Position numbers and translations under genes: made by a program. The notes beneath the pieces are model-generated. The model saw only the letters and a program-made list of their open reading frames with translations. It was not told the DNA's origin and ran no database searches. Below are positions 1-8,684 of a stretch of DNA of 64,000 nucleotides, piece by piece (the stretch's first letter is position 1; every line of letters begins with the position of its first letter). Origin of the DNA: JBBDMW01 sp040878005 (GTDB lineage: Bacteria; Chloroflexota; Dehalococcoidia; Lucifugimonadales; Lucifugimonadaceae); NCBI GenBank assembly GCA_040878005.1, contig JBBDMW010000042.1:1-64000 (forward strand), written 5' to 3'.

Positions 1-45
1 AATCTAATCTATCCCCAACAATCACACAACATTACTTATGCGACA

Positions 46-753
46 TTACACTAGCTGCACGGATGGAGTCTCTGCTGCCAGATCAGGCGGCATTAGTGAG
101 CCACTGCGCTTGTGGGCGCGGCAGCCCTCGAGTATCCCGGCTAACTCAGCCAACGTTCTATCAATCACCCCGGTCATCCGAGCGACAGTCTCACCTCTGC
201 GCCGCGCGATGTACTTTGCCACGATCAAGCTCATTGCCCAAAAGTATGTGATCTTCCAGGTAACGGGTTCGATTGGTTCGATCGCAACTCCTGATGAAGA
301 GCCGGTCGGGCGGTGAGCATCGCGACGCCACTCCGCGCCAGGCATGACTGGTAGTTCTGTACGATCGAACAGTACTAACGCGTCGTCAGGCTTGCGGGCC
401 TTGAAGTCAGGTTCCCAGAACCAATCCACGTGCAGCGGACCAACCTCGCCAGCGTAGAAGACCAGGAGGTAAGCACCGTCAGGTGGTGCGTTCTGTGGCA
501 CATCAAGCAACAGGACCGGATCCGACGCGTCAGCTACGTACTCATGACGATTGGCGACGATCTCAGCCATGGGCTGGCTGGACACGACTACCGACAGATC
601 AAGGTCGCTGAGCGCATCGTGATCTCCTCGAGAAAATGAGCCGGAGAGCCAGGCAGCCCGTACGCGCTGGTCGGCTTCCAGAACCTGAGCCAGCCGGTTC
701 TTGAGGCTTGTCAGTTCTCGTTCTCGAATCGCCAGCAGGTCCTTAACGGCCAT
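46..753 (-). CDS. Nucleotidyltransferase-domain protein (Pol beta superfamily)
   Basis: A 235-residue protein with the Pol-beta-type nucleotidyltransferase core near residues 38-55: a Gly-Ser-Phe-Ser-Arg-Gly stretch followed by Ser-Asp-Leu-Asp-Leu, the GS...DxD pattern that binds nucleotide and metal. Such proteins transfer a nucleotidyl group to small molecules (for example aminoglycosides), proteins or RNA; the substrate cannot be told here. The C-terminal half is helical in appearance and could be a substrate-binding region. It lies 100 bp downstream of the mannonate dehydratase-like gene on the same strand and may be cotranscribed. No good ribosome binding site precedes the ATG at 753, so the start is uncertain. 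Confidence 0.75.
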   Translation of the reverse strand: MAVKDLLAIRERELTSLKNRLAQVLEADQRVRAAWLSGSFSRGDHDALSDLDLSVVVSSQPMAEIVANRHEYVADASDPVLLLDVPQNAPPDGAYLLVFYAGEVGPLHVDWFWEPDFKARKPDDALVLFDRTELPVMPGAEWRRDAHRPTGSSSGVAIEPIEPVTWKITYFWAMSLIVAKYIARRRGETVARMTGVIDRTLAELAGILEGCRAHKRSGSLMPPDLAAETPSVQLV

Positions 754-853
754 CAGCTATGACGCTCATATCGGGATGGCGAGGAAAGCACATTGCCTCC
801 GGTGGAGAGAAGCTGGACATTAACGTCTTCCACCGGGTGCAGCACAGTCTCTC

Positions 854-1852
854 CTACTTATCCTTCCCCTGCTTCGTTACCGCCTCGATCATGGCCTGGA
901 TGTAGCCGTTGGCGAATGCCCGGCCCCGGTGGCCCCACTGCGTGTCCTGGTGGGTGTGGGGGACGTGGTCATCAATAAAGAAGCTCTTGTACCCGGCGTC
1001 ATGGTACGTCTTCATGGCCCGGTACATATCCACATGGCCGGTGTTGATGAACTCCTCGTGGAAGTCGTTGGGGTTGGGCGCAGAGACGTTGCGGAAGTGG
1101 ACGTACAGGATCCTGTCCCGTCGGGCCATTTCATCGATGAAGTTGTAGAGGTTGTCGCCCGCAGAGTCCGCCATCTCGGAGATGGTCCCCTGGCAGAACT
1201 CGATGGCGTTGTGCGGAGAGTCGTAGATCGCCAGGTACCGGCGGTAGTTGTCATATGACCGGAAAAGCTGCGGGATGCCGCCCAACTTTTCAGCGGGCGG
1301 GTCGCACGGGTGGATGCCCAGACGTATGCCCTCCTCCTCAGCGATGGGCGTGATGATCTTGATCCAGTATTCCAGGTTCTCCCACATTTCCTCTTCCGTG
1401 TATTCACGGTCGTGGGTCAGCGGCATCTTCTTCGCTTCTTCAAGATTGAACGCCGTGGCCACAGCGCCGCCCCGGATCAGCTTCGGCGTGGTGCGCCAGA
1501 CGTGGGAGGGCATCCAGTTGTAACCGAATATGGGAATGCCGGCGCGCGCCATGCTGCGCACATTGGCGATCATGTTCTCGATCTGCTCATCCCGCTTCGG
1601 GCCGTTCAGCATGATGTGGTCGTAGAAGCTGGTAGGCACGTTCTCCAGGGCAGAGAGTTTGAGGCCGTAAGACTCCACGGTAAGGCGCAGTTTCACGAGG
1701 TCGTGCTGCATCCACCGTCCGTTGACCGCTGGCAAGTTGGGAGCGTTGAGGAGAATGTCAGTTGCGCCGTACTGTGCAGCGAAGCGCAGGAACTCTGGTG
1801 TGGCGTCTCTGAACTGTCCGAATCCCGGTCGCATATGAAAGGCTCCTTGCAT
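854..1852 (-). CDS. Mannonate dehydratase-like TIM-barrel protein (UxuA family)
   Basis: A 332-residue protein resembling UxuA, which dehydrates D-mannonate to 2-keto-3-deoxygluconate in hexuronate breakdown. Family-like features are an IHPCDPP segment near residue 193, an EFCQGT segment near 234, the HFRNV strand near 265, and a C-terminal DDHVPH segment; UxuA uses His, Cys and Asp residues of this kind as metal ligands. It is shorter than the roughly 390-residue E. coli enzyme, so another xylose-isomerase-like activity is possible. A start at 1852 (ATG) gives a sensible N-terminus. It is divergent from the TatD gene, with about 160 bp between them. The sugar-acid role fits other such enzymes in the window, but no uxuB or transporter is adjacent. 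Confidence 0.78.
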   Translation of the reverse strand: MQGAFHMRPGFGQFRDATPEFLRFAAQYGATDILLNAPNLPAVNGRWMQHDLVKLRLTVESYGLKLSALENVPTSFYDHIMLNGPKRDEQIENMIANVRSMARAGIPIFGYNWMPSHVWRTTPKLIRGGAVATAFNLEEAKKMPLTHDREYTEEEMWENLEYWIKIITPIAEEEGIRLGIHPCDPPAEKLGGIPQLFRSYDNYRRYLAIYDSPHNAIEFCQGTISEMADSAGDNLYNFIDEMARRDRILYVHFRNVSAPNPNDFHEEFINTGHVDMYRAMKTYHDAGYKSFFIDDHVPHTHQDTQWGHRGRAFANGYIQAMIEAVTKQGKDK

Positions 1853-2014
1853 GACCCGTGAGGCGTCTCATCATCTGGGCGTGCCCACCAGAGCGGCAGA
1901 ACTGCCCGGTGGGCGCGGGCCGTAACTATACGCCGGTTGGCCGGACGGAACCACGTGCAGGACATGGCTGGCAGGTCAAATACGATAGTGTGCAGATCAT
2001 GGACAGGACATGGC

Positions 2015-2809
2015 ATGTACATAGACGTTCACACTCACATAGACCAGCACGATCCCTCTGAACTTTCGGGAATCATGGAACGCGCATTGGGTACCGGCGT
2101 GGGAGCGGTAATCTCCGCAGGCGTCACCGTCGAGAGCAGTCGGCGCTGCGTGGAGATTGCGGCGGAGCATCCACGACTGTTTGCAGGCGTGGGCGTGCAT
2201 CCGCAGGACCTGGCAGGCGAGCTGACACAGGCTGATATGGACGAGCTGGACCGGATGGCCGGGTCTCCGCAGGTTGTGACCATGAGCGAAGTAGGGCTTG
2301 ACCATCAGCCGGAAAGCCCCGGCCATGCCATGCAGGAGCGGGCGTTCAGGGCGCAGATACAGATCGCCAGGTCACATGGTCTGTCCATCGTGTTCCACGT
2401 TCGAGAGTCCCAGGAGGCGGCGCTGCGTGTGCTGTCCGACGAGCAGAAGGGCGACCTGAGCGGCGCTGCACACTACTTCCAGGGCAACTGGCTGTACGCA
2501 AAGGCAATCCTGGACCTGGGTTTTTACATATCGATGGCCAAGCCGCTTCTACGTCTGCCGGAGTTGCAGGAAGTGGCGGCGAAGGTCCCGTTGGACCGGA
2601 TTGTCCTGGAGACCGATGCATACCCCCAGCCCTTCAAGCCAAAGCGTGAGAAATGGACCGAGCCACGAGACATCCCCCTGGTGGCAGCGAAGCTTGCGGA
2701 GCTTCACGAAGTTGAGGTTGAGGAAGTCCAGGAGCACACTACGCAGAACGCATTGGAGATGCTGGAGATGCGCGGCGAGGTGATGAAAGCGGCCATTCCA
2801 GCGTCCTGA
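2015..2809 (+). CDS. TatD-family metal-dependent hydrolase
   Basis: A 264-residue amidohydrolase-fold protein. The N-terminal YIDVHTHID gives the first two metal-binding histidines, GVGVHPQDL and SEVGLDHQ follow in order, FHVRES contributes the next histidine, and VLETDAYPQ the C-terminal aspartate. Family members are 3'-5' DNA/RNA exonucleases or related hydrolases in the cytoplasm. The reading frame is open further upstream, but the ATG at 2015 puts the metal motif at the N-terminus as in other TatD proteins and has a GGACAGGA element just before it. Length is typical for TatD. It is divergent from the mannonate dehydratase-like gene and has no obvious functional partner nearby. Confidence 0.9.
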   Translation: MYIDVHTHIDQHDPSELSGIMERALGTGVGAVISAGVTVESSRRCVEIAAEHPRLFAGVGVHPQDLAGELTQADMDELDRMAGSPQVVTMSEVGLDHQPESPGHAMQERAFRAQIQIARSHGLSIVFHVRESQEAALRVLSDEQKGDLSGAAHYFQGNWLYAKAILDLGFYISMAKPLLRLPELQEVAAKVPLDRIVLETDAYPQPFKPKREKWTEPRDIPLVAAKLAELHEVEVEEVQEHTTQNALEMLEMRGEVMKAAIPAS

Positions 2810-2997
2810 AGGCCCGGGGCCTGCTCAGGAATTGGCCTGCCGTACTCTCCCTCCACGTACATCACCGGGATGCCCGGGATTGTCACTATGAAATCAGTCA
2901 TGCCAACCCAATTCCGTCACGCCGTTCCGACTGGCCTGTGGCTGGTTAGAATAGTCCCATCAAATCTGAACACGAAGGATTTTGACAGAGGGATCAG

Positions 2998-3585
2998 TTG
3001 ATACCGGGATCCTCAGACATAGGCCTCAAGGAGTGGGCCGTCACCATTGACGCGCTCTCCGAAGGCCAGCAAATAATCCTGCTTCGCAAGGGCGGGATAA
3101 GAGAAGACGGCAGGCACTTCAAGATTGAGCACCGGGGATTCTTCATGTATCCCGGCCACTTCCATGAAGGCGCCGCCCTGCTGAAACCAGAGCGTCAGCA
3201 CCTGTTAAACGGCAAGGACCCGGCCGATTTCGACGATATGGTAACTCTCTCTGTATACGCTGAAATCACCGATGTGATCGAAATCAGCGATGAGGCGTCT
3301 GTCCGTGCGCTGGACCGGTTCCACATCTGGTCCGAAGACTATGCCGTGAAACGGGCGAACTGGAAGCCGAGGCACCCCCTCAACGTGATCCTTCTCCGCT
3401 GCCATCGTCTACAGCAGCCGCAGGCGCTGATGGTGATGCCCGAGTACGGCGGCTGCAAGTCATGGGTGCAGTTCGTGGAGGAATACCCTGTGGGCGTGAC
3501 CACACCTGCACTCACACAACGGCGATTCGACGCGCTGTCGACCGACATAAAAGACGCCCTGGCCACGGCAAAAGCGGGAGTCTGA
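2998..3585 (+). CDS. DUF1802 family protein
   Basis: A 195-residue protein matching the DUF1802 pattern: an N-terminal LKEWAVTIDAL segment, then ILLRKGGIRE, and then a FFMYPGHFHE-type segment around residues 48-60. The family is widespread in bacteria and has no established function. The start is TTG at 2998, preceded by an AGAGGGA ribosome binding site; translation from there gives the conserved N-terminus. The gene is co-oriented with the aldo/keto reductase 42 bp downstream, which suggests one transcript. No signal peptide or membrane segment is seen, so it is probably cytoplasmic. The family assignment comes from recall of its motifs. Confidence 0.8.
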   Translation: MIPGSSDIGLKEWAVTIDALSEGQQIILLRKGGIREDGRHFKIEHRGFFMYPGHFHEGAALLKPERQHLLNGKDPADFDDMVTLSVYAEITDVIEISDEASVRALDRFHIWSEDYAVKRANWKPRHPLNVILLRCHRLQQPQALMVMPEYGGCKSWVQFVEEYPVGVTTPALTQRRFDALSTDIKDALATAKAGV

Positions 3586-3627
3586 GGCCGGACGCTTGAC
3601 CTGTTCCACATCCAGAAAGGTGATGGC

Positions 3628-4653
3628 TTGAAGTACCGCAAACTGGCGTCGACGGACCTTGTGCTCTCGGAAGTTGGTTTCGGCGTCTGGAGTGTGAGCA
3701 CGAACTGGTGGGGCGAAGTGAATGAAGAGGCAGGCATAGCGCTGCTCAGGCGTGCCGCCGACCTCGGAATCACGTTTTTCGACACCGCCGACACGTACGG
3801 ATCAGGCTATGGCGAAGAGATCATCCCAAAGGCCCTGAAGGACCGGCGGCAGGAACTGGTGATCGGCACGAAGTTCGGATATGACCTCGATGCGCCGCGG
3901 GCGGAGGGCAGCCACCGGGAGCGGCCACAGAACTGGGAGCCTGCCTTCGTAAAAAAGGCATGCGAGTCCTCATTGCGACGGCTGCAGACCGACTACATAG
4001 ACCTTTACCAGCTTCACAACGCCAGGCTGTCAGCCATCCAGCGTGACGATACATTCGCAGCCCTTGAGGACTTGAAGGCTGACGGCAAGATCAGGGCTTA
4101 CGCGGTCGCAGTCGGCCCCGACATTGGCTGGCTGGAAGAGGGCCTGTACACCATTCGGGAACGCCGCGTTCCCGCCCAGATCATCTACTCAATCCTGGAG
4201 CAGGACCCTGCCATAGACTTCCTGGCAGCAGCGGAAGAGGCCGGTGTGGGCCTGTACAGCCGGGTACCTCATGCCTCAGGGATGCTGGACGGCACCTACA
4301 CAAAGGACACCGTAGTTGACGAGGTGCCGTTCGAAGCAGGCGACCACAGGGCTTACCGCAAGCTGCAGTGGATGACCAAATCAATTGAGAAGCTGCGGCA
4401 GATAGACTTCCTGCTGTCTGGCAAGAAGGCGACGGTGGGCCAGATCGCGGTGAAGTTCTGCCTGACACCCCCGATCATGGCATCGGTGCTGCCGACCATG
4501 ACGACGATGGACGAGCTTGATGAGTATGCGGCCGCCCCGGATATAAATGACCTGCCGCAGGATGAGCTGGCTCGTCTCTCGGAGCTGTACGCCGGCAACT
4601 TTGGCCTGGGCCCCAAGGACCCACTCAAATCCAGCGTGGCCAAAGCCTCATAG
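3628..4653 (+). CDS. Aldo/keto reductase
   Basis: A 341-residue (beta/alpha)8 oxidoreductase. The catalytic tetrad can be read off: Asp and Tyr in FFDTADTYGSGYGE (about residues 51-64), Lys in VIGTKFGYD, and His in YQLHN. These enzymes reduce carbonyls with NADPH in the cytoplasm; the substrate is unknown. The insert-rich region after residue 80 and the SGMLDGTYT segment resemble the YhdN/IolS branch. The start is TTG at 3628 with AGAAAGG seven bases upstream; the in-frame N-terminus KYRKLASTDLVLSEVGFG is the standard one for the family. It follows the DUF1802 gene closely and is probably in its operon. It converges on the EVE gene. Confidence 0.9.
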   Translation: MKYRKLASTDLVLSEVGFGVWSVSTNWWGEVNEEAGIALLRRAADLGITFFDTADTYGSGYGEEIIPKALKDRRQELVIGTKFGYDLDAPRAEGSHRERPQNWEPAFVKKACESSLRRLQTDYIDLYQLHNARLSAIQRDDTFAALEDLKADGKIRAYAVAVGPDIGWLEEGLYTIRERRVPAQIIYSILEQDPAIDFLAAAEEAGVGLYSRVPHASGMLDGTYTKDTVVDEVPFEAGDHRAYRKLQWMTKSIEKLRQIDFLLSGKKATVGQIAVKFCLTPPIMASVLPTMTTMDELDEYAAAPDINDLPQDELARLSELYAGNFGLGPKDPLKSSVAKAS

Positions 4654-4728
4654 GGGTTCGTTCGCCACACAACAGTGGCTGGCGAGGCAACAGCAAGACC
4701 CCCTCGTGCCTGGATGGGCAGACAAAGG

Positions 4729-5370
4729 TCAGTTCTCGATGCGGTCTACGTCGATAAGCTCGTCATCACCTGGAGCAGGGCCAACCGCGTCTTCATCCTC
4801 GTAATCGTCCGAGGCATCAAAGGTGCCGTTGCCGGCGCCCGGCTCTTTCGGACCATCCTCTTCGCCTGACATGCCGCCCATGCCAATCGCGTCGTTCTGT
4901 CGCTTCGCCCGACGTCGGCCAACCTTCTTGTGGACCCGCTTCATCTCCTCTTCGAGGTAGTTGAAGTCCCTCTGCGGAATAATGTGCAACATGCCGAAAA
5001 ACGCCATGGGCCATTGCTCTGGCGGCCATTTCTTGATGTACTCCAGCGTGGGGCCAATCTGGAAGGCATCCAGGAAATTGTCCTCATCGAGGACAACATC
5101 CGCGGCAATCTCAACCCTGTGAGGGAAGTCTTCCTTCTCCCGGAAATGCTTCCAGACCTGTGAGTGCTCCTCAAAGTGGTCAGAAGTAACAGTGGCGGTG
5201 GCAGCAAAGCCCTTGCGATCAGACACGTAGTACACGATCCGGTCCTCGGGTCCCATCCGCACTGCCTTGCGCCTGTTTTTTGTGTCGATGCCCTGTACCG
5301 AGAACCCCCGTTCACGGGTGATATTGAAGTTCTCCTGATCTGTAACGAGCATCCAGTACGTTTTGCCCAT
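4729..5370 (-). CDS. EVE domain-containing protein
   Basis: A 213-residue protein. Residues 1-140 look like an EVE domain, a PUA-related fold: the N-terminal YWMLVTDQENF segment, GPEDRIVYYVSDRKGFAATATV in the middle (a hallmark strand pair), and WPMAFFGMLHIIPQRDF near the end. EVE domains are thought to bind modified bases in DNA or RNA. After a basic stretch (KKVGRRRAKRQ) the last 60 residues are acidic and glycine-rich, probably disordered. The ATG at 5370 is preferred over a frame extension to 5454 because it places the domain at the N-terminus. It is divergent from the baeRF gene, with 305 bp between them. Confidence 0.82.
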   Translation of the reverse strand: MGKTYWMLVTDQENFNITRERGFSVQGIDTKNRRKAVRMGPEDRIVYYVSDRKGFAATATVTSDHFEEHSQVWKHFREKEDFPHRVEIAADVVLDEDNFLDAFQIGPTLEYIKKWPPEQWPMAFFGMLHIIPQRDFNYLEEEMKRVHKKVGRRRAKRQNDAIGMGGMSGEEDGPKEPGAGNGTFDASDDYEDEDAVGPAPGDDELIDVDRIEN

Positions 5371-5675
5371 AGGGCGTACGCGCCTCCCACACTTCCGGGG
5401 CATTTTCCTGCAGTCCGGTTGCGGCCAGCCCCGGTCTCTCACATCATAGTGCATAGGATCAGCGCTGCAGACGCAACGGTTGCGTGATGATTGCGCCCGA
5501 ATGGCCCACGCGGCCGTTCAAGTTGACCAGGGCTCCCCGCCGCGGCCCTGTTGCGATGTAGAACCAGCAATCCCTTCTGGTTCGCTAGAAATTCCCCAGC
5601 ACAGATGGCAAATGACAGCGCCAGGCGCTCCGGAAATCCCGGCGGCCTGGCTAATCGCCTGGTTGGAGGAAAACC
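5371..5675. other. Intergenic region between divergent EVE and baeRF genes
   Basis: A 305-bp stretch that should hold two outward promoters. The only element read with confidence is the strong GGAGGA ribosome binding site at the right edge. A long minus-strand open frame runs through here and across the neighbouring gene, but it is judged a shadow. Confidence 0.5.
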
Positions 5676-6842
5676 TTGGACAAGATCACCAAGTCCACAA
5701 TTATTGACCTGGGCGCAGAGCGACAGGGGCCGTGTGTTTCCCTGTATATGCCGGTGGTATCCGCCGGACCGCAGGTCCGCCAGAACCCAATCCGCCTCTC
5801 CAACCTGCTGCGGGGCGCAAGGGAAAGACTCGCTGAAACCGCGGACTCGAAAGAACTCCTCAGCCTGCTGGAACAGGCGGAAGAGACCTTGGCTGACAAG
5901 TCGGCGGACCCGAAGGGCCAGCCAGGCGATGGCTTTGCGCTGTTCGCCGCGCCCGGCATGGTCCGCACGCTCAACGTCCCATTCCCGGTTGAGGAGCAGG
6001 TGACCATATGCAGAAGGCTTGTGACCCGGCCGCTCCTGCCGGCGCTGGGTGGCGGCGCCGATTTCTACGTCATAGCGCTGAGCCGGAACTCTGCCGAGCT
6101 GTTTCACGCCTCCAGCGGCGACATCGAAGAGGTAGACGTGGAAGGCATGCCGCGTGGCCTGATTGACCTGGAGAAGTACGAGGACCCGGAAAAATCGGTC
6201 CAGACACACCCTTCCGGGTACAGCCAGAGAGGATTCCACGGACACGGCACACACAAGGACTCTGCGCTGGAGCACCTGGAGGAGGAATACGTACGTGATG
6301 TGGCCACCGCAGTGGCGCAGGAGTTGAAGGACTCTGATGCTCCCCTGGTAGTGTCTGCTGCTGAAGAAATCCTGGCGCTGTACAGGAAGCACAACACTTA
6401 CCCTCATGTCCTTGACGATGCCATAGAGGGCAGCCCCGACAGGACTGAAGCTGAACGCCTGAGGGAAGAAGGGCGTGAGATCATCCGCGCATCCATGGGC
6501 GCGGCTCGCAAACAGGCTGTGCTGCGCTACGCAGACCTCTCCTCCACCGACCGCACCACGGATGACGCTGAAGAGGTCGTGCGGATGGCAATACAGGGCC
6601 GCGTGCAGGAGCTTTTTGTGGCGGAGGAGGCTGAGTGGTGGGGACGGATCAAGGAGGATATGTCAGGCGTGATTTCGTCATCAAGCCAGGGGCCGGATGA
6701 TGACGACATAATCGATTTTGCGGCGGTGACCGCCCTTGGCTACGGTGGAACCGTATGCCTGCTGCCATTGGACTCGATGCCCAGGCAGCTGGGCGGTGGA
6801 CCGGTCTCCGGCGGTCCGCTTGCTGCCATCCTGCGGGAATAG
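5676..6842 (+). CDS. Bacterial eRF1-like protein (baeRF superfamily)
   Basis: A 388-residue cytoplasmic protein with the layout of bacterial archaeo-eukaryotic release-factor-like (baeRF/Vms1-related) proteins. It has an N-terminal ACTIVE-SITE-less domain with CVSLYMPVV near residue 20, a central RNase H-like domain with FYVIALSRNSAELFHAS (residues 129-145), and a C-terminal L7Ae-like part ending in VTALGYGGTVCLLPLDSMP. The Gly-Gly-Gln tripeptide of true peptidyl-tRNA hydrolysing release factors is not seen. The family is predicted to act on stalled ribosomes or tRNA, but this is not shown for most members. The start is TTG at 5676, supported by GGAGGA. It stands alone, about 160 bp from the ankyrin operon. 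Confidence 0.75.
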   Translation: MDKITKSTIIDLGAERQGPCVSLYMPVVSAGPQVRQNPIRLSNLLRGARERLAETADSKELLSLLEQAEETLADKSADPKGQPGDGFALFAAPGMVRTLNVPFPVEEQVTICRRLVTRPLLPALGGGADFYVIALSRNSAELFHASSGDIEEVDVEGMPRGLIDLEKYEDPEKSVQTHPSGYSQRGFHGHGTHKDSALEHLEEEYVRDVATAVAQELKDSDAPLVVSAAEEILALYRKHNTYPHVLDDAIEGSPDRTEAERLREEGREIIRASMGAARKQAVLRYADLSSTDRTTDDAEEVVRMAIQGRVQELFVAEEAEWWGRIKEDMSGVISSSSQGPDDDDIIDFAAVTALGYGGTVCLLPLDSMPRQLGGGPVSGGPLAAILRE

Positions 6843-7001
6843 ACGGTCAGCGGCACTGTACGCTGGAATATGTAGTCCAATCGGCACAACGAAACACTGC
6901 CGTTTCACGCCACCCACGATTCCCGACGGTATTGCTTTTACAATTCATTGACAGATTGCATGGATCCAGGCAGATGAGGCCACGCTGCCGGGGAGTTTTG
7001 T

Positions 7002-7679
7002 GTGTCAGGTACAGATGACCTGTTTGCCGCCATAAAGTCGAATGACGTTGAGGAAGCCGGCCGCCTGCTAGACAGGGACCCCTCGCTGGTTAATGCGACT
7101 AACGAATCCGGGGACTCCACGCTCCTGGCAGCGGCCTACTCAGGCGCTGGCGAAATCGTTGACCTGCTCTTGAGTCATGGCTTTCAGCCAGACGTGTTTG
7201 AAGCCGCTGCCGCAGGGCAGACAGATACGTTGGGCATCCTGCTTGACAATGAGCCGGGCTTGTCCAACACGTACAGCCATGATGGCTGGACCGCACTTCA
7301 CCTGGCCTGCTTTTTCGGCCATACCCATGCGGTGACATTGCTATTACAGAACGGAGCCCACGTCGACACATGGTCGAAGAACAGCATGGGAAACCAGCCT
7401 CTGCACGCAGCGTGCGCGGGCATGGGCAGCCACCAGGTGGTGCAAAAGCTACTGGACGCAGGCACCCCGGTCAGCACGGCTGAGCATGGCGGCTACACAC
7501 CGCTTCACCTGGCGGCGGCACGTGGAGACCTTGAGCTTGTGAGCCTTCTTGTCAGGCGTGGCGCGGATCCAACAGCAAAGACAGACAAAGGCGAGACGGC
7601 GGCCGACATCGCCGCCAGCAGAGGGCATCCGGAAGCCGCTGCCCTGCTTGCACCAAATTTGGAGACAGCGAGTGAGTGA
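7002..7679 (+). CDS. Ankyrin repeat protein
   Basis: A 225-residue protein built of about six ankyrin repeats. Clear copies are GDSTLLAAAYSGAGEIVDLLLSHG (about residues 38-60), GWTALHLACFFGHTHAVTLLLQNG (95-118), NQPLHAACAGMGSHQVVQKLLDAG and GYTPLHLAAARGDLELVSLLVRRG (165-188), followed by a last half-repeat. Ankyrin arrays bind proteins; there is no signal peptide, so it is probably cytoplasmic. The start is GTG at 7002. Its stop overlaps the start of the YbaK-like gene by eight bases, and that gene overlaps the next by four, so the three form a translationally coupled operon. The binding partner might be encoded in that operon, but this is inference. Confidence 0.88.
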   Translation: MSGTDDLFAAIKSNDVEEAGRLLDRDPSLVNATNESGDSTLLAAAYSGAGEIVDLLLSHGFQPDVFEAAAAGQTDTLGILLDNEPGLSNTYSHDGWTALHLACFFGHTHAVTLLLQNGAHVDTWSKNSMGNQPLHAACAGMGSHQVVQKLLDAGTPVSTAEHGGYTPLHLAAARGDLELVSLLVRRGADPTAKTDKGETAADIAASRGHPEAAALLAPNLETASE

Positions 7680-8202
7680 CGGACAGGAGATCGAACATAA
7701 GGCAATCGGCCAACTGGAGAGCCTGGATGCGCCTTACGAAGTCGTGCGAATCGACCCTGATTTCGCTGACACGGCAGAGTTCTCCAAGAAGTACGGGTAC
7801 CCGCTGGAAAACTCCGGCAACACAATAATTGTGGCGTCCAAGAAGGAACCCAAACAGTACTGCGCCTGTGTGGTGCGGGCAGACACGCGGCTGGACGTGA
7901 ACCATGCCGTTAAGCGGCTTATGGGGGTATCCCGGCTCTCGTTCGCAAAGCCCGAAGAAACGTCAGCGCTTACCGGGATGATGATCGGTGGCGTGACAGC
8001 CTTGGGGCTGCCGGATGATCTGCCTGTATATGTGGATGAACTGCTTATGGACCTGGACTACGTGATACTCGGCGGGGGCAGCCGGTTATGCAAGATCAGA
8101 GTGTCTCCGGATCTGTTCAGACGCCTGCCGAACACCAAGATTGTCCAGGGATTGACGCTTGGCTCAGACACTAAGAGCCACTGCGGAGGGGAGGTGTTGT
8201 GA
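7672..8202 (+). CDS. YbaK/EbsC-type aminoacyl-tRNA deacylase-like protein
   Basis: A 176-residue protein of the YbaK/ProX (trans-editing) fold: YEVVRIDP at the N-terminus, NTIIVASKKEPKQYCACVVRADTRLD in the middle (about residues 49-75), and the GMMIGGVTALGLPDDLPVYVDELL segment with the conserved Gly-Gly-Val pattern, ending in ILGGGSR. Family members remove mischarged amino acids from tRNA. The start is taken as GTG at 7672, overlapping the ankyrin stop by eight bases; the frame is open further upstream, but that part is the ankyrin gene read in another frame. The downstream gene starts inside its stop codon (GTGA). Confidence 0.85.
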   Translation: MSDGQEIEHKAIGQLESLDAPYEVVRIDPDFADTAEFSKKYGYPLENSGNTIIVASKKEPKQYCACVVRADTRLDVNHAVKRLMGVSRLSFAKPEETSALTGMMIGGVTALGLPDDLPVYVDELLMDLDYVILGGGSRLCKIRVSPDLFRRLPNTKIVQGLTLGSDTKSHCGGEVL

Positions 8203-8645
8203 CAGAAGGTACTATCAAGACCACCGTGAATAGAACGCCAGACGAGGTATTTGCCTACCTGGCAAACGTCGAAAGAGCGCCTGAGTGGGTGCCGGACATA
8301 CTTGAGGTGGAGAAATTGACTGACGGTCCTGTGGGCGTCGGCACCAGGTTCCACCAGAAGGTCAGGCAGGGCGCCGTCACAGCTGATGTGACCGTGGAAA
8401 TCACTGAGTTTGAGCCAGGGCGGCTCCTGGCTCAGAAAGGTGAAGGCGGCCCCGCCAGCTTCACCGGACGGTTCACGTTGCAGCCGGATGGCGATAGGAC
8501 GGAGATCACGCACGAGTACACGATGCAGCTCTCTGGCATGGCACGGATGCTAGCGCCCGTGATCAGCCAGTGGGTCCGCAAAAACACAGAAACCAGCTTC
8601 ACAAACCTGAAGCGTGCCTTGAATGCGGAGCACCGGCGGGCCTAG
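8199..8645 (+). CDS. SRPBCC (START-like) family protein
   Basis: A 148-residue SRPBCC-fold protein: an N-terminal strand with TTVNRTPDEVFAYLANVERAPEW (residues 6-28), the helix-grip pattern, and a C-terminal amphipathic helix. These proteins bind hydrophobic small molecules or act as cyclases or Hsp90 co-chaperones; the ligand is unknown. The start is GTG at 8199, overlapping the upstream TGA, with GGAGGGGAGG just before it. It ends the ankyrin-YbaK-SRPBCC operon and converges on pstB 39 bp away. Two further SRPBCC genes occur in the window (44636 and 47932). Confidence 0.88.
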   Translation: MTEGTIKTTVNRTPDEVFAYLANVERAPEWVPDILEVEKLTDGPVGVGTRFHQKVRQGAVTADVTVEITEFEPGRLLAQKGEGGPASFTGRFTLQPDGDRTEITHEYTMQLSGMARMLAPVISQWVRKNTETSFTNLKRALNAEHRRA

Positions 8646-8684
8646 GTGCACAGCCGGCGCCCAAGCGGGCGGGAGAGGCGCTCC

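Noticed and set aside
5439..6407. Long minus-strand open frame (322 codons)
   Set aside because: It overlaps the baeRF gene, which has a strong RBS and family motifs; the minus-strand product has no motif and an odd composition.
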